Of a stretch of 64,000 bases of DNA, positions 1-9,379 are shown piece after piece. The stretch covers positions 496,001 through 560,000 of the forward strand of contig NZ_JAHXRQ010000001.1 of NCBI RefSeq assembly GCF_019392335.1, in the 5' to 3' direction. The stretch comes from Mameliella sp. CS4 (GTDB taxonomy: Bacteria; Pseudomonadota; Alphaproteobacteria; Rhodobacterales; Rhodobacteraceae). The stretch's first letter is position 1. Each line of letters starts with the position of its first letter. Position numbers and translations under genes: made by a program. Under the pieces are notes generated by a model, which was given only the letters and a program-made list of their open reading frames with translations, searched no databases and was not told the DNA's origin.

Positions 1-548
1 GGGCCGCCGGCGATGCCGAGGACTTGGCCAAGGCGCGCGGCACCGCCTTGCACCACCTGCTGGAAAACCTCGCACCCCTGCCCACGGACCACCGCGCCGG
101 GGCCGCTGACGCGCTCTGCACGCAGATGGAAAGTGACCCCGATCTGATCCTTGTCACACCCCTGCTGCCCGAGATCCGGGACGAGGCGCTGGCGGTGCTG
201 GAGGCGCCCACGCTGGCGCAGGTCTTTGCCCCCGATGCGCTGGCCGAGGTGCCCGTCACTGCCGATCTGCCAGGGCTGGGGCGGATGCATGGCATCATCG
301 ACCGGCTGCTGATCGCGCCCGACCGGATCACCGCTGTCGACTTCAAGTCCAACCGCACGGTGCCCGCCAGCGCCGAGCAGGTGCCAGAGGGGATCTTGCG
401 CCAGATGGGAGCCTATGCCGCCGCGCTGGCACAGGTCTATCCCGGGCGGCATATCGACACTGCCCTGGTCTGGACCGCCAGCGCACACTATATGCCGCTG
501 CCGCACGATCTTGTGACACAAGCACTCGGTCGGGCCGCCGCATCTTGA
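1..548 (+). CDS. addA: AddA, C-terminal part (5' end outside window)
   Basis: This is the C-terminal part of the AddA subunit of the AddAB helicase-nuclease, which processes double-strand DNA ends for recombination repair. The reading frame is open from the first bases, so the start lies outside the window. The visible part is the RecB-type nuclease domain: an early RGTALHHLLE helix, the AVDFKSNR strand carrying the D-x-K metal/catalytic residues, and the following QMGAY (Q-x3-Y) motif. trxA follows about 70 bp downstream on the same strand, an arrangement I recall from related Rhodobacteraceae. The helicase half is not visible, so integrity of the whole gene cannot be judged. Confidence 0.85.
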   Translation, partial: AAGDAEDLAKARGTALHHLLENLAPLPTDHRAGAADALCTQMESDPDLILVTPLLPEIRDEALAVLEAPTLAQVFAPDALAEVPVTADLPGLGRMHGIIDRLLIAPDRITAVDFKSNRTVPASAEQVPEGILRQMGAYAAALAQVYPGRHIDTALVWTASAHYMPLPHDLVTQALGRAAAS

Positions 549-617
549 CGCGCTGGCGACCCCTCCATAACTTCCCACACCTGAAAAGGCTGCCTCAAAC
601 CCTTAGGAGATTCCCCA

Positions 618-938
618 ATGGCCACCGTCGCCGTCACCGATGACACCTTCGACGCCGAAGTGAAGAATTCCGACATCCCCGTCGTCGTCGATTTCTGGGC
701 CGAGTGGTGCGGCCCCTGCAAACAGATCGGCCCCGCCCTCGAAGAGCTGGCGACCGAGATGGAAGGCAAGGTCAAGATCGCCAAGGTCGACGTTGACCAG
801 AACCCCAACACTGCCGCCGCGATGGGCGTGCGCGGCATCCCCGCGCTGTTTGTCTTCAAGGACGGTCAGGCGGTGTCGAACCTCGCCGGTGCCCGCCCCA
901 AGGCGGCGCTGCAGAGCTGGATCGAAGACTCGATCTGA
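618..938 (+). CDS. trxA: Thioredoxin (106 aa)
   Basis: Cytoplasmic thioredoxin, a general protein-disulfide reductase fed by thioredoxin reductase. The protein has the standard length (106 aa), the redox motif WCGPC at residues 30-34 preceded by FWAE, and the conserved cis-proline loop (RGIPALFVF). There is no signal peptide. The start is supported by an AGGAGA Shine-Dalgarno sequence about 8 nt upstream. It follows addA on the same strand and is closed by a strong intrinsic terminator just before hslV, so the thioredoxin transcript is probably separated from the protease gene. Confidence 0.97.
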   Translation: MATVAVTDDTFDAEVKNSDIPVVVDFWAEWCGPCKQIGPALEELATEMEGKVKIAKVDVDQNPNTAAAMGVRGIPALFVFKDGQAVSNLAGARPKAALQSWIEDSI

Positions 939-961
939 GCCGCGTAACCATTTGACTTCGC

Positions 962-992
962 AAGGGCGCCTTCGGGCGCCCTTGTCGTTTTG
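962..992 (+). terminator. Intrinsic terminator after trxA
   Basis: A perfect 9 bp stem (AAGGGCGCC / GGCGCCCTT) closed by a TTCG tetraloop and followed by a T-rich tail (GTCGTTTT). It sits 23 bp after the trxA stop and 45 bp before the hslV start. Confidence 0.85.
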
Positions 993-1037
993 CGCGGCAT
1001 GGCCCATATCGGGCCACAACCGACAAGGAGCGTTTTC

Positions 1038-1589
1038 ATGTCCGACGAGTTTCCCGGCTGGCACGGCACCACGATCATCGGCGTCCGCAAAGGCGGGCAG
1101 GTTGTCATCGCGGGCGATGGCCAGGTCAGCCTTGGCCAGACCGTGATCAAGGGCAGTGCGCGCAAAGTGCGTCGTCTGTCGCCCGGTGGGCATGACGTGC
1201 TTTGCGGGTTCGCCGGGTCCACGGCGGATGCGTTCACACTGTTGGAACGGCTGGAAAAAAAGCTGGAATCTGCCCCGGGACAGCTGCAACGCGGCTGTGT
1301 CGAACTGGCCAAGGACTGGCGCACCGACAAGTACCTGCAGAAACTCGAGGCCATGCTGATCGTGACCGACGGCAAGGATCTTTACGTCATCACCGGCGCC
1401 GGGGACGTGCTGGAGCCGGAACATGACGTGGCGGCCATCGGTTCGGGCGGGAACTTTGCCCTGGCGGCGGCGCGCGCCATGATGGACACCGACAAGTCGG
1501 CAGAGGAGGTCGCCCGCACCGCGATGGCCATTGCCGCCGACATCTGTGTCTACACCAATGGCAACCTGACCGTGGAAACCCTGGGCTGA
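1038..1589 (+). CDS. hslV: HslV, peptidase subunit of HslVU protease (183 aa)
   Basis: Proteolytic subunit of the ATP-dependent HslVU (ClpQY) protease, a two-ring hexamer gated by HslU. The start was chosen at the ATG preceded by AAGGAG 7 nt upstream; an upstream in-frame ATG lacks such a site. The N-terminus reads [13 protein letters not shown], so a ten-residue propeptide would be removed to expose the catalytic Thr11. [14 protein letters not shown] and the glycine-rich C-terminal half match the family. Its partner hslU is about 1.9 kb away, separated by two genes on the opposite strand instead of being directly adjacent. Confidence 0.96.
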   Translation: MSDEFPGWHGTTIIGVRKGGQVVIAGDGQVSLGQTVIKGSARKVRRLSPGGHDVLCGFAGSTADAFTLLERLEKKLESAPGQLQRGCVELAKDWRTDKYLQKLEAMLIVTDGKDLYVITGAGDVLEPEHDVAAIGSGGNFALAAARAMMDTDKSAEEVARTAMAIAADICVYTNGNLTVETLG

Positions 1590-1596
1590 ACCTGGT

Positions 1597-2382
1597 TCAG
1601 CCGCTGCGAATCCAGACGCCGTCGCGCCGGACATAGCTGACGGCGTCGCTTTCCAAAAATTCCGCGTCGTCCGCGGCCCAGCGTGCGATCCGCACGTCCG
1701 GCCCGTCGAGGTCGAGCAGGTTGAAGGTGTTGGGTTCGCCCCGCACGCGGCTGGACAGGCAAGTGCCCGCCTGCACGAAGAGCAGTTCGGGAAAGGCCCG
1801 CATCGGCGCGATCACCGTGTTGTGCAGATGTCCCGACAGGACGATCTGCGCACCACAGTCCGCAAACCCCCTCAGCCCTGCCTCGGCCCCCTGCATCAAC
1901 CGTTTCCGAACCCCGGCACCGTGTTGCAGCGGATGATGCAGCACCGCGACCCGCGTTCGGTCTCCTGCCGCGTTGAAACCCTCGCAGGCCCGTGTGATCC
2001 GCCGTTCGGACAGGCGCCCGCGTTGCCAGGCAAAGCGGTTGACCGTGTTCACGCCGACCACCACCATGCCGTCGTCAGCATATCGCGGCTCCAGGTCGTG
2101 GTGGACGGCCCGACGATAGCGCCGCCACGGGGCGACCATCCGCAGCCACAGATTGTCGAGCGGCGTGTCATGGTTGCCCGGCACCGCCAGCCAGGGCGGA
2201 TCAAGACGGTCCAGAAAGGCGCGCGCGCGGGCAAACTGTCCCCGACGCGCGCGCTGGGTGAAATCGCCCGAGATCACCACCAGGTCCGGCCTCAACCGGT
2301 CGATCACCTCTAGCAGCGGCTCTTCCAGATCCTCCCGCGCGCGCCCGTAGTGCAGGTCCGACAGGTGGAGTATTCGCTTCAT
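1597..2382 (-). CDS. Calcineurin-like metallophosphoesterase (261 aa)
   Basis: A cytoplasmic metallophosphoesterase; the substrate is unknown. The complete set of metal-binding motifs is visible: D9-L-H11 in LSDLHYG, the GDFTQ block near residue 40, GNHD near residue 71, the HHPL histidines, and the C-terminal GHLH. Class III cyclic-nucleotide phosphodiesterases share this pattern, so cAMP phosphodiesterase activity is possible but not shown. The start overlaps the stop of the upstream lipid kinase by 4 nt (ATGA), so the two are translationally coupled and may share a phosphate-ester or lipid-related role. Confidence 0.88.
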   Translation of the reverse strand: MKRILHLSDLHYGRAREDLEEPLLEVIDRLRPDLVVISGDFTQRARRGQFARARAFLDRLDPPWLAVPGNHDTPLDNLWLRMVAPWRRYRRAVHHDLEPRYADDGMVVVGVNTVNRFAWQRGRLSERRITRACEGFNAAGDRTRVAVLHHPLQHGAGVRKRLMQGAEAGLRGFADCGAQIVLSGHLHNTVIAPMRAFPELLFVQAGTCLSSRVRGEPNTFNLLDLDGPDVRIARWAADDAEFLESDAVSYVRRDGVWIRSG

Positions 2383-3314
2383 TCCCTCTCCCGCGGCATC
2401 ACCAGCCGCAATTCCTCCGCCGTCATGGCAAAACGCAACGGCCCGTCCATCTTGCGTTTTTCCCCGTCATAGGCCAACAGCATCCGCCGTTTTCCGGGCT
2501 GGTCGAGGTCCAGCCGATCGCCTTGGATCAGGTCGTAGTCCACGCCTTCCTCGACCGCGCCTGCGGCAAGGCGGGCCACCCGCCGGAACAGCTCTCCCCG
2601 GCTTTCTGCGCGAACCACCAGCACCGCAAAGCCGCCCGCCTTGATCGCCTCGCCGCCAGCCAGCCCAAAGCGCGCCAGTTGAAAGTCCGAGCGTCCAACA
2701 AAGACAAGCGCCGTCTTGCGGATATGACCGCCGTCGCCGGTGTCCAGACGCACCCGCATCGGACGGCGAAAGCGCAGGAAACTGCGGATCACCGACCAAT
2801 GCGCCATCAGGCGGCGGCGACCCCAGCGGCGATAGATCGCTTCGCGCTCTTTCAGGATACGGGGATAGACGCCCACGCTGGCGTTGTTGAGAAAGATCTG
2901 CCCGTTCACCTGTCCCAGCCTGCGCGGCTCGATCCGGCCCGTCACGATCTGGCGGGCGGCCTCGGCCGGGTCCGGGTCCAGCCCCAGGCCACGCGCGAAA
3001 TAATTGAAGGTGCCCAGCGGCAGGACCGCCATCGCGATCCCGGTGCCCAGCAGCTTGCCCGCTGTCGCGACGGCGGTGCCATCACCCCCGGCGGAAACGA
3101 TCATGTCGGGCCGGTTTGCCACGGCCTTGTCCAATGTCGCGCCCAGTCGGTCGGGACGAGTGCAGGCCAGCACCTCTGCCCCCAGCACCTGCGCGGCGGC
3201 CTCGACCGCCGCCGCATCGCGCGAGTTGCGCCCGGATTTCAGGTTGGCAACAATGCAGATCCGCCCGAGCGCCGCCACCTCCTTCTGATCCTGCATCGTG
3301 CCCGTATCCCGCAT
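2379..3314 (-). CDS. Diacylglycerol-kinase-family lipid kinase (311 aa)
   Basis: Member of the DAGK catalytic-domain family (YegS/DgkB type), ATP-dependent kinases acting on lipids such as diacylglycerol. The signature nucleotide loop SAGGDGT is at residues 74-80, followed by the LPLGTFNYFARGLGL block that is diagnostic of the family, and the C-terminal beta domain is present. The start was set at the ATG 10 nt after AAGGA (GAGGG is nearer); a second ATG six codons later is possible. The frame stays open further upstream but would run over the divergent hslU. It is coupled to the metallophosphoesterase downstream. The lipid substrate cannot be deduced. Confidence 0.88.
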   Translation of the reverse strand: MRDTGTMQDQKEVAALGRICIVANLKSGRNSRDAAAVEAAAQVLGAEVLACTRPDRLGATLDKAVANRPDMIVSAGGDGTAVATAGKLLGTGIAMAVLPLGTFNYFARGLGLDPDPAEAARQIVTGRIEPRRLGQVNGQIFLNNASVGVYPRILKEREAIYRRWGRRRLMAHWSVIRSFLRFRRPMRVRLDTGDGGHIRKTALVFVGRSDFQLARFGLAGGEAIKAGGFAVLVVRAESRGELFRRVARLAAGAVEEGVDYDLIQGDRLDLDQPGKRRMLLAYDGEKRKMDGPLRFAMTAEELRLVMPRERE

Positions 3315-3373
3315 CGCGCCCTCGCTTTCCTTGACAGGAACCCCCCGGTGACAGGGGCGGTTCCCGGAAAGGG

Positions 3374-3400
3374 CTTGGATTCTGGCGTCACATGTATATC
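3374..3400 (+). promoter_or_regulatory. Candidate heat-shock-type promoter of hslU
   Basis: CTTGGA and TATATC are separated by 15 bp, about 50 bp before the hslU start. CTTG-type -35 boxes are characteristic of alphaproteobacterial RpoH promoters, and HslU is a classical heat-shock protein. This is pattern matching only; transcript mapping would decide. Confidence 0.35.
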
Positions 3401-3447
3401 TCACGCCGAAACCCACGCTTTCTGGCGCGGCACAAGGAACAAGACGC

Positions 3448-4755
3448 ATGACCGACCTCACCCCCCGCGAAATCGTCTCGGAACTCGACCGTTTCATCAT
3501 CGGCCAGCAAGAGGCCAAGCGCGCCACCGCCGTGGCCCTGCGCAACCGCTGGCGGCGCAAGCAACTGTCCGACGACCTGCGCGACGAAGTCTATCCCAAG
3601 AACATCCTGATGATCGGCCCCACCGGCGTCGGCAAGACCGAGATCAGCCGCCGCCTGGCGAAACTGGCCCGTGCGCCTTTCATCAAGGTAGAGGCCACAA
3701 AGTTCACCGAGGTCGGCTATGTCGGCCGCGACGTGGAACAGATCATCCGTGACCTGGTGGACACCGCCATCGTCGACACGCGCGAGCACATGCGCGAAGA
3801 GGTCAAGGCGCGCGCCCATGAAGCCGCCGAAGAACGGGTCATCACCGCCATTGCCGGCACCGACGCGCGCGAAGGCACGCGCGAGATGTTCCGCCGCAAG
3901 CTGAAGAACGGCGAGCTGGACGACACGGAAATCGAACTGGACGTGGCCGAGACAAGCTCTCCCTTTCCGACGATGGAGATCCCCGGCCAGCCCGGCGCCA
4001 ACATGGGGATGATGAACCTGGGCGAGATGTTCGGAAAGGCCTTTGGCGGGCGTACGACGCGCAAGCGCATGACCGTGGCCGAAAGCTACGGGGTGCTGAT
4101 TTCCGAAGAGGCGGACAAGCTGCTGGACGACGAGGTCGTCAAGGCGGCGGCGCTTGAGTCCGTGGAACAGAACGGCATCGTCTTCCTGGACGAGATCGAC
4201 AAGGTCGCCGCCCGGCAAGAGGCGCGCGGCGGTGATGTCAGCCGCGAGGGTGTGCAGCGCGACCTGCTGCCACTGATCGAGGGCACGACGGTCAGCACCA
4301 AGCACGGCGCGGTCAAGACCGACCATATCCTGTTCATCGCCTCGGGCGCCTTCCACATCGCAAAACCTTCGGACCTTTTGCCCGAACTCCAGGGCCGCCT
4401 GCCGATCCGGGTGAACCTGCGGGCGCTGACCGAAGCGGATTTCGTCCGCATCCTGACCGAGACGGACAATGCCCTGACCCGCCAGTACACCGCGCTGATG
4501 GCGACCGAGGAGGTCAAGGTCAGCTTTACCGAGGAAGGCATCGCCGCCCTGGCCAAGATCGCCGCCGAGGTGAACACCAGCGTCGAGAACATCGGCGCCC
4601 GGCGCCTCTATACGGTGATGGAACGGGTCTTCGAGGAACTGAGCTTTAATGCGCCGGACCAGGCCGGGGCCGAGGTCACGGTGAACGCGGATTTTGTCGA
4701 AGAGCACCTGGGCGAACTGACCCGCTCGACAGACCTGAGCCGCTACGTTCTTTGA
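3448..4755 (+). CDS. hslU: HslU, ATPase subunit of HslVU protease (435 aa)
   Basis: AAA+ unfoldase that feeds substrates into HslV. It begins with the family-typical [10 protein letters not shown] and FIIGQ segments. Walker A GPTGVGKT is at residues 57-64, the following [15 protein letters not shown] is the pore-loop region, the intercalated I domain is central, and Walker B (VFLDEIDK) lies near residue 245. The C-terminus ends LSRYVL, close to the conserved tail that inserts into HslV. Length is normal. It is transcribed from its own promoter, because two minus-strand genes intervene after hslV, and is followed by a strong terminator. Confidence 0.97.
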   Translation: MTDLTPREIVSELDRFIIGQQEAKRATAVALRNRWRRKQLSDDLRDEVYPKNILMIGPTGVGKTEISRRLAKLARAPFIKVEATKFTEVGYVGRDVEQIIRDLVDTAIVDTREHMREEVKARAHEAAEERVITAIAGTDAREGTREMFRRKLKNGELDDTEIELDVAETSSPFPTMEIPGQPGANMGMMNLGEMFGKAFGGRTTRKRMTVAESYGVLISEEADKLLDDEVVKAAALESVEQNGIVFLDEIDKVAARQEARGGDVSREGVQRDLLPLIEGTTVSTKHGAVKTDHILFIASGAFHIAKPSDLLPELQGRLPIRVNLRALTEADFVRILTETDNALTRQYTALMATEEVKVSFTEEGIAALAKIAAEVNTSVENIGARRLYTVMERVFEELSFNAPDQAGAEVTVNADFVEEHLGELTRSTDLSRYVL

Positions 4756-4830
4756 ACACGGGCCAAGGGACCGAGCCGCAAGACCATCCAAAGGCGGGAT
4801 TCGCCAGGCCGCACCAAGCCGCACAATGAA

Positions 4831-4859
4831 AAACGCCCCGCAGATCCTGCGGGGCGTTT
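4831..4859. terminator. Bidirectional intrinsic terminator, hslU / peptide ABC operon
   Basis: AAACGCCCCGCAG and CTGCGGGGCGTTT form a perfect 13 bp stem with an ATC loop. The A- and T-rich flanks allow termination from both sides: hslU on the plus strand and the substrate-binding-protein gene on the minus strand. Confidence 0.9.
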
Positions 4860-4872
4860 CGTTTGATGCAAC

Positions 4873-4897
4873 GAGGTCCCGGTTCAGGCCCGGGACG
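4873..4897. repeat. 25 bp palindromic intergenic repeat, copy 1
   Basis: GAGGTCCCGG-TTCAGG-CCCGGGACG, an imperfect palindrome lying between two convergent genes. A copy differing at one base occurs in inverted orientation at 18446-18470, also between convergent genes. Confidence 0.75.
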
Positions 4898-4906
4898 AGG
4901 GCGCGC

Positions 4907-6460
4907 TTAGGCCGTCCACCAACGCTCGGCCATGCGGGCGTTGTCCATCTGCCAGAGATTGCCCACTTTTTCCGGGTTGGCGATCTTGTTGGACACCGCC
5001 TGGACGTAGTTGGCAAACATCGGCAGCACGACACCGCCATCGGTGCGCAGGATCTGCTGCATTTCCGTGTACATCTCGCGACGCTTGGTCGGGTCCAGCT
5101 CGGCGCGGGCCTCGACCAGAAGATCCTGGAAGCGCTCGCTGTCCTCGCGGCCCCACTGGGTGTCGTTCCACGGAACGCCTTCCTCGTAGGCGCTGGAGAA
5201 CATCCAGTCCTCGGTGGCACGGCCTGACCAGTAGCAGGCGCAGAAGGGCTTTTTCAGCCAGACGTTCGACCAGTAGCCATCCGCCGGTTCCTGCACCACG
5301 TTGATGTTGATGCCAGAAGACTTGGCCGAGGCCTGGTACAGCTGCGCCGCGTCGACCGCGCCCTCGAAAGCCGCGCTGGAGGCGGAAAGGTCGATGTCCA
5401 GCGACGAAAGACCCGCCTCCTTGAGGTAGAACTTCGCCTTGTCCGGATCGTAGCTGTTCTGCTCCATGTCGGCGGCGAAATACTGGTTGGCGGGGCCGAT
5501 GGGCGTATCGTTGCCCACACGACCGTGGCCCAGCAGGATCTTGTCGACCATCTCCTGGCGGTTGATGGCGAATTTCAGCGCCCGGCGCACGTTGACGTCG
5601 TTGAAGGGCGCCACGTCCGTCAACATCGGGAAGGTGTACTGCTGGTTGCAGGACACTTCCTGGATGCGCACCATCGGGTTCGCCTTGAGCAGCGCCTCTG
5701 TCTTGAGGTCGATGCGGTTGATCGCGTCGACCTGGCCGGTCAGCAGCGCGTTCATCCGGGCGGTGTTGTCATTGACGGCGATATATTCGATCTCGTCAAA
5801 GAACCCGGCGTTGCCGTCCTTGTAGTGGCTGTCGACCCGCGTCGCGACCATGCGCACGCCGGGCTCAAAGCTCTGGACCTTGTACAGCCCGGTACCGATG
5901 CCCTTGGCGATGGCCTCTTCGATCTGGCCGGCCGGGTAGATCAGCAGGTGATAATCCGACAGCAGGTAGGGGAAGTCGGCGTTGCCGGCCTCCAACGTGA
6001 ACTGCACCTGGTGGTCGGTGATCTTCTTCATCTCGGTGATGGATTCGATGATCGGCTTGGCCGCCGATTTCGCACCCTCGGCCACGTGCATCTGCAACGA
6101 GGCGATGACGTCATCCGCGCCGAAGGCCTTGCCGTTGTGGAAGGTCACGCCCTGACGCAGGTTGAAGGTCCAGGTCTTGGCATCCGGGGACGCCTCCCAG
6201 GAGGTGGCCAGCTCACCCTTGAGCGTGCCATCGGCGCCAACCTCGGTGAGGTTGTCAAAGACCGACCCCTGGGCCGAAGCGATCATGAACAGGTCGGAAT
6301 GCGTACGGGCATCCCAGCTGTCCGAGGTGTTGGCCCCCGACAGAGCGGCGCGCAGGCGGCCGCCCCGCTTGGCCTGGGCGCGCAGCGGCAGGCCGCTGGC
6401 GGCGAGCACACCGGCAGCGGCGCCGGTGGTCAGAAGTCCGCGTCTGCTAATTCTGGTCAT
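4907..6460 (-). CDS. Peptide-type ABC transporter substrate-binding protein, Tat-exported (517 aa)
   Basis: Periplasmic family 5 solute-binding protein (DppA/OppA type) of an ABC importer. The N-terminus TRISRRGLLTTGAAAGVL followed by an AQA-like cleavage site is a twin-arginine (Tat) signal. The mature protein shows family features such as NLRQGVTFHNGKAFGADDV and the VRRALKFAINRQEMVDKIL block. It is the last gene of a four-gene minus-strand operon and comes after the permeases and ATPase, whereas binding-protein genes usually come first. The ligand may be a peptide, but glycosides, opines or other compounds are also carried by this family. Confidence 0.9.
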   Translation of the reverse strand: MTRISRRGLLTTGAAAGVLAASGLPLRAQAKRGGRLRAALSGANTSDSWDARTHSDLFMIASAQGSVFDNLTEVGADGTLKGELATSWEASPDAKTWTFNLRQGVTFHNGKAFGADDVIASLQMHVAEGAKSAAKPIIESITEMKKITDHQVQFTLEAGNADFPYLLSDYHLLIYPAGQIEEAIAKGIGTGLYKVQSFEPGVRMVATRVDSHYKDGNAGFFDEIEYIAVNDNTARMNALLTGQVDAINRIDLKTEALLKANPMVRIQEVSCNQQYTFPMLTDVAPFNDVNVRRALKFAINRQEMVDKILLGHGRVGNDTPIGPANQYFAADMEQNSYDPDKAKFYLKEAGLSSLDIDLSASSAAFEGAVDAAQLYQASAKSSGININVVQEPADGYWSNVWLKKPFCACYWSGRATEDWMFSSAYEEGVPWNDTQWGREDSERFQDLLVEARAELDPTKRREMYTEMQQILRTDGGVVLPMFANYVQAVSNKIANPEKVGNLWQMDNARMAERWWTA

Positions 6461-6529
6461 GTCAGTCTCCCTTGGTCATTGCCCGCCGTGGGTCGTCTTC
6501 CGGCAGGTCTTGTCTCGTTGTGGCGATTC

Positions 6530-8179
6530 CTACGACATTTTACCAACTGCGGCATCGCCAATGTTATCAACTCCGCGTTCCTTCAACAGATTCGTCAGCC
6601 AATCCGGGTCCATCTCGGGGACCGAAGACAGCAGAAGATCTGTATAGGCGTGATGCGGCGGCTTGAACATGTCGCGTTTCGGGCCCTGTTCGACCACCAC
6701 CCCATCCTTCATCACCACAACCTCGTCCGCGATGGCGCGTACGGTGGCCAGGTCATGGGTGATGAACATGTAGCTGAGGCCAAGCTCGTCCTGCAGCCGG
6801 GCCAGCAGTTTGAGGATGCCCTCGGCCACCAGCTGGTCCAGCGCACTGGTGACCTCGTCGCAGATGATGAATTTTGGCTCGGCGGCCAAGGCGCGGGCGA
6901 TGCCGATGCGCTGTTTCTGGCCGCCCGACAATTCCGAGGGCAGGCGGTCGATGTATTGATCCGCGGGCAGTTCGATCTGATCCATCAGCTCGGCCACGCG
7001 CTTGCGCTTGGCGCCGCCGCGCAGGCCCATGTAGAATTCGACCGGGCGGCCGATGATCTCACCGATGGATTTGCGCGGGTTCAGTGCCGTATCCGCCATC
7101 TGGTAGATCATCTGAACCTGCCGCAGCTGTTCCTTGCTGCGCTTGCGATAGTCCAGCGGCAAGGGCTCGCCGTCCAGCTCGATCGTGCCGATGCGCGGCG
7201 GCAGAAGGCCGGTGATACAGCGCGCGGTTGTCGATTTGCCGGAACCGGATTCGCCCACCACCGCCACCGTGCGGCCCGCGTGGATGTCAAAGCTGACATC
7301 ACTCAGCACGTCCACCGTGCCATAGGCCGCCGTGATCCCCTGAACGGAAATCACCGGCGTCGCGTCACTGGCGACAGGCGGTTTCTCGGGCCGTTCAAAG
7401 GCACGCACGGCCCAGAGACTTTTCGTATATTCCTGCGTCGGCTCGCTGAGCATGGTGCGCGTGTCGGCCTCTTCGACCTCGTCGCCTTTCAGCAGCACCT
7501 TGATGCGGTCGGCCATCTGCGCGACCACGGCAAGGTCATGCGTGATGTAGATCGCGGCGGTGTCGAATTCCTCGACAATCTGCCGGATGCTGGCCAACAC
7601 CTCGATCTGGGTGGTCACGTCCAGCGCGGTGGTCGGCTCATCAAAGATGATCAGATCGGGGCGACAGGCCATCGCCATCGCGGTCATCGCCCGCTGTAGC
7701 TGCCCGCCAGAGACCTGGTGCGGATAGCGAAAGCCGATTTCGTCCGGGTTGGGCAGGCGCAGTTTGCGGTACAGTTCCACCCCGTCGGCAGCGCTTTCAG
7801 CCTTGCCGGCAATGCCATGCTGCACCGGCGCCTCTGTGTGCTGGTCGATCAGCTTGTGTGCGGGGTTAAAGCTGGCGGCGGCGGATTGCGCGACATAGGC
7901 GATGCGCTTGCCCAGAAGCTGGCGCTTCTGCTCGGCACTGGCGGCCAGCAGGTCGATCCCGTCGAACATCACGCTGCCACCCGAGATGCGCACCCCGTCG
8001 CGGCAAAAGCCCATAGCGGCAAGGCCCAACGTCGATTTCCCGGCGCCCGATTCGCCGATGAGACCCAGCACCTCGCCCTTTTTCAGGGTCAGGTCGACAC
8101 CGTTGATGATCGGCATCCAGGTTTCGTCCGAGCGGCCCTCGATCCGAACGTCGCGCATTTCGACAAGGAAGTCAGACAT
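6530..8179 (-). CDS. Peptide-type ABC transporter, fused double ATPase (549 aa)
   Basis: A single polypeptide carries two complete nucleotide-binding domains, equivalent to DppD and DppF joined. Domain 1 has Walker [10 protein letters not shown], signature SGGQLQR and DEPTTALD. Domain 2 has [17 protein letters not shown] and CDEVTSALD. Each ends with an H-loop (YITHDL / FITHDL). The gene starts 3 nt after the stop of the upstream permease gene and precedes the binding-protein gene by about 70 bp. It supplies the ATPase pair for the two permeases of the operon. Fused forms are common in Alphaproteobacteria. Confidence 0.93.
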   Translation of the reverse strand: MSDFLVEMRDVRIEGRSDETWMPIINGVDLTLKKGEVLGLIGESGAGKSTLGLAAMGFCRDGVRISGGSVMFDGIDLLAASAEQKRQLLGKRIAYVAQSAAASFNPAHKLIDQHTEAPVQHGIAGKAESAADGVELYRKLRLPNPDEIGFRYPHQVSGGQLQRAMTAMAMACRPDLIIFDEPTTALDVTTQIEVLASIRQIVEEFDTAAIYITHDLAVVAQMADRIKVLLKGDEVEEADTRTMLSEPTQEYTKSLWAVRAFERPEKPPVASDATPVISVQGITAAYGTVDVLSDVSFDIHAGRTVAVVGESGSGKSTTARCITGLLPPRIGTIELDGEPLPLDYRKRSKEQLRQVQMIYQMADTALNPRKSIGEIIGRPVEFYMGLRGGAKRKRVAELMDQIELPADQYIDRLPSELSGGQKQRIGIARALAAEPKFIICDEVTSALDQLVAEGILKLLARLQDELGLSYMFITHDLATVRAIADEVVVMKDGVVVEQGPKRDMFKPPHHAYTDLLLSSVPEMDPDWLTNLLKERGVDNIGDAAVGKMS

Positions 8180-8182
8180 GGC

Positions 8183-9379
8183 TCAATCCTTCAGCCCCGA
8201 GGAGCGGTTCAGCATCCAGTCGACGACGAAATTCACCGCAACCGTCAACAGGGCGATGGCCCCCGCCGCCAAGAGCGGCACGCTGGCCGCCAGCGGCGCA
8301 AAGCTGGCGTAGTTGATGAAGGCCGAGAGGTCCTTGACCATCGTGCCCCAGTCCGCCAGCGGCGGCTGGATGCCCAGCCCAAGGAAGCTAAGGGCGGAAA
8401 TCGTCAGGAAGACGAAACAGAACCGCAGCCCGAATTCCGCCAGCAAGGGCGCGGTGGCATTGGGCAGGATCTCGCGGAAGATGAGATAGGGCAGGCCCTC
8501 GCCGCGCAGCTTGGCCGCCTCGATGTAATCCATCACGACGATGTTCATGCCCACGGCGCGCGCCAGGCGGAACACCCGCGTCGAATCGATCACCGCGATG
8601 ATGACCACCATCGCCACCGTCAGGCCAAAGCCGGACACCCAGGCCGAGGCCACGGTGATCAGCAAGAGCGAGAAGATCAGCGAGGGGATCGCCATCAGCA
8701 CGTCGACCAGTCGGCTCAGCGCCTGGTCCATCCAGCCGCGCAGGGTGGCGGCAAGGAACCCGAAGGTGCCGCCAAGGACAAAGGCCAGCACCGTGGTGGC
8801 AAAGGCGATGCCCACCGTGTTCTGGGCGCCGTAGATCAGGCGGGACAGGATATCCCGGCCGATCTGGTCGGTGCCTAACGGAAAGTCCGGGTTGCCGCCC
8901 AGCGCCGGATTGCCGCCGGGAACGATATTGGCCTGGCCAAAGACCTGTTCCTGACCGTGCGGGGCCAAGGCCGGGGCAAAGATCGCCAGGAACGCATAGA
9001 TCAGGATGACCAGCACGCCAAAGGCCGCGGTCAGCGGCATCTGTCGGAAAACCTTGCGGCTGCCCGCCGTGCCCACGACGCGCCCGACCAGGCGAAACAG
9101 ATAGGCCGCCGCCGCGCCGATCAGAACGCCCTGCACCGCCCAGCGGAAGAACTGGACAGAGGCCACCGGCACGCCGTCCTGTGTCACGGCAGGCTGAAAG
9201 TAGAACCAGATGCCGAACAGGACCAATGCCGCGCCCAGCACATAGCCGAAGGCAACGGCCAACGGCATGTCACGGAAGAAAGGCTTGTTTCCCGTCAGCT
9301 TCTGACCGGCCAGGCGCATGATCCAACCGCCCGCCAGCAAGACAACGATGGCACCGAGAATCCAGGGAACGCTGCTCAT
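8183..9379 (-). CDS. Peptide-type ABC permease, DppC-like, with N-terminal extension (398 aa)
   Basis: Inner-membrane permease of the peptide-type importer. The C-terminal two thirds match the DppC/OppC family: the FPLGTDQIGRDILSR segment, about six membrane spans, and the EAAKLRGEG coupling motif. The protein is roughly 100 residues longer than a typical DppC. The extra N-terminus holds about three hydrophobic segments and contains FFRDMPLAVAFG, which resembles VFRQMPLTAAFG just before the normal first span, suggesting internal duplication. The start was set at the ATG overlapping the upstream permease stop by 4 nt; the open frame upstream is antisense-like noise inside that gene. Confidence 0.88.
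   Translation of the reverse strand: MSSVPWILGAIVVLLAGGWIMRLAGQKLTGNKPFFRDMPLAVAFGYVLGAALVLFGIWFYFQPAVTQDGVPVASVQFFRWAVQGVLIGAAAAYLFRLVGRVVGTAGSRKVFRQMPLTAAFGVLVILIYAFLAIFAPALAPHGQEQVFGQANIVPGGNPALGGNPDFPLGTDQIGRDILSRLIYGAQNTVGIAFATTVLAFVLGGTFGFLAATLRGWMDQALSRLVDVLMAIPSLIFSLLLITVASAWVSGFGLTVAMVVIIAVIDSTRVFRLARAVGMNIVVMDYIEAAKLRGEGLPYLIFREILPNATAPLLAEFGLRFCFVFLTISALSFLGLGIQPPLADWGTMVKDLSAFINYASFAPLAASVPLLAAGAIALLTVAVNFVVDWMLNRSSGLKD

Noticed and set aside
2379..3560. Longer start for the lipid kinase at 3560
   Set aside because: It would overlap the divergent hslU gene and add 82 residues without family similarity; the ATG at 3314 has a ribosome-binding site.
5525..7699. 724-codon plus-strand open frame opposite the binding-protein and ATPase genes
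   Set aside because: It is antisense to two clear minus-strand genes, is rich in His, Gln, Arg and Gly, and has no domain. Typical shadow of GC-rich codon use.
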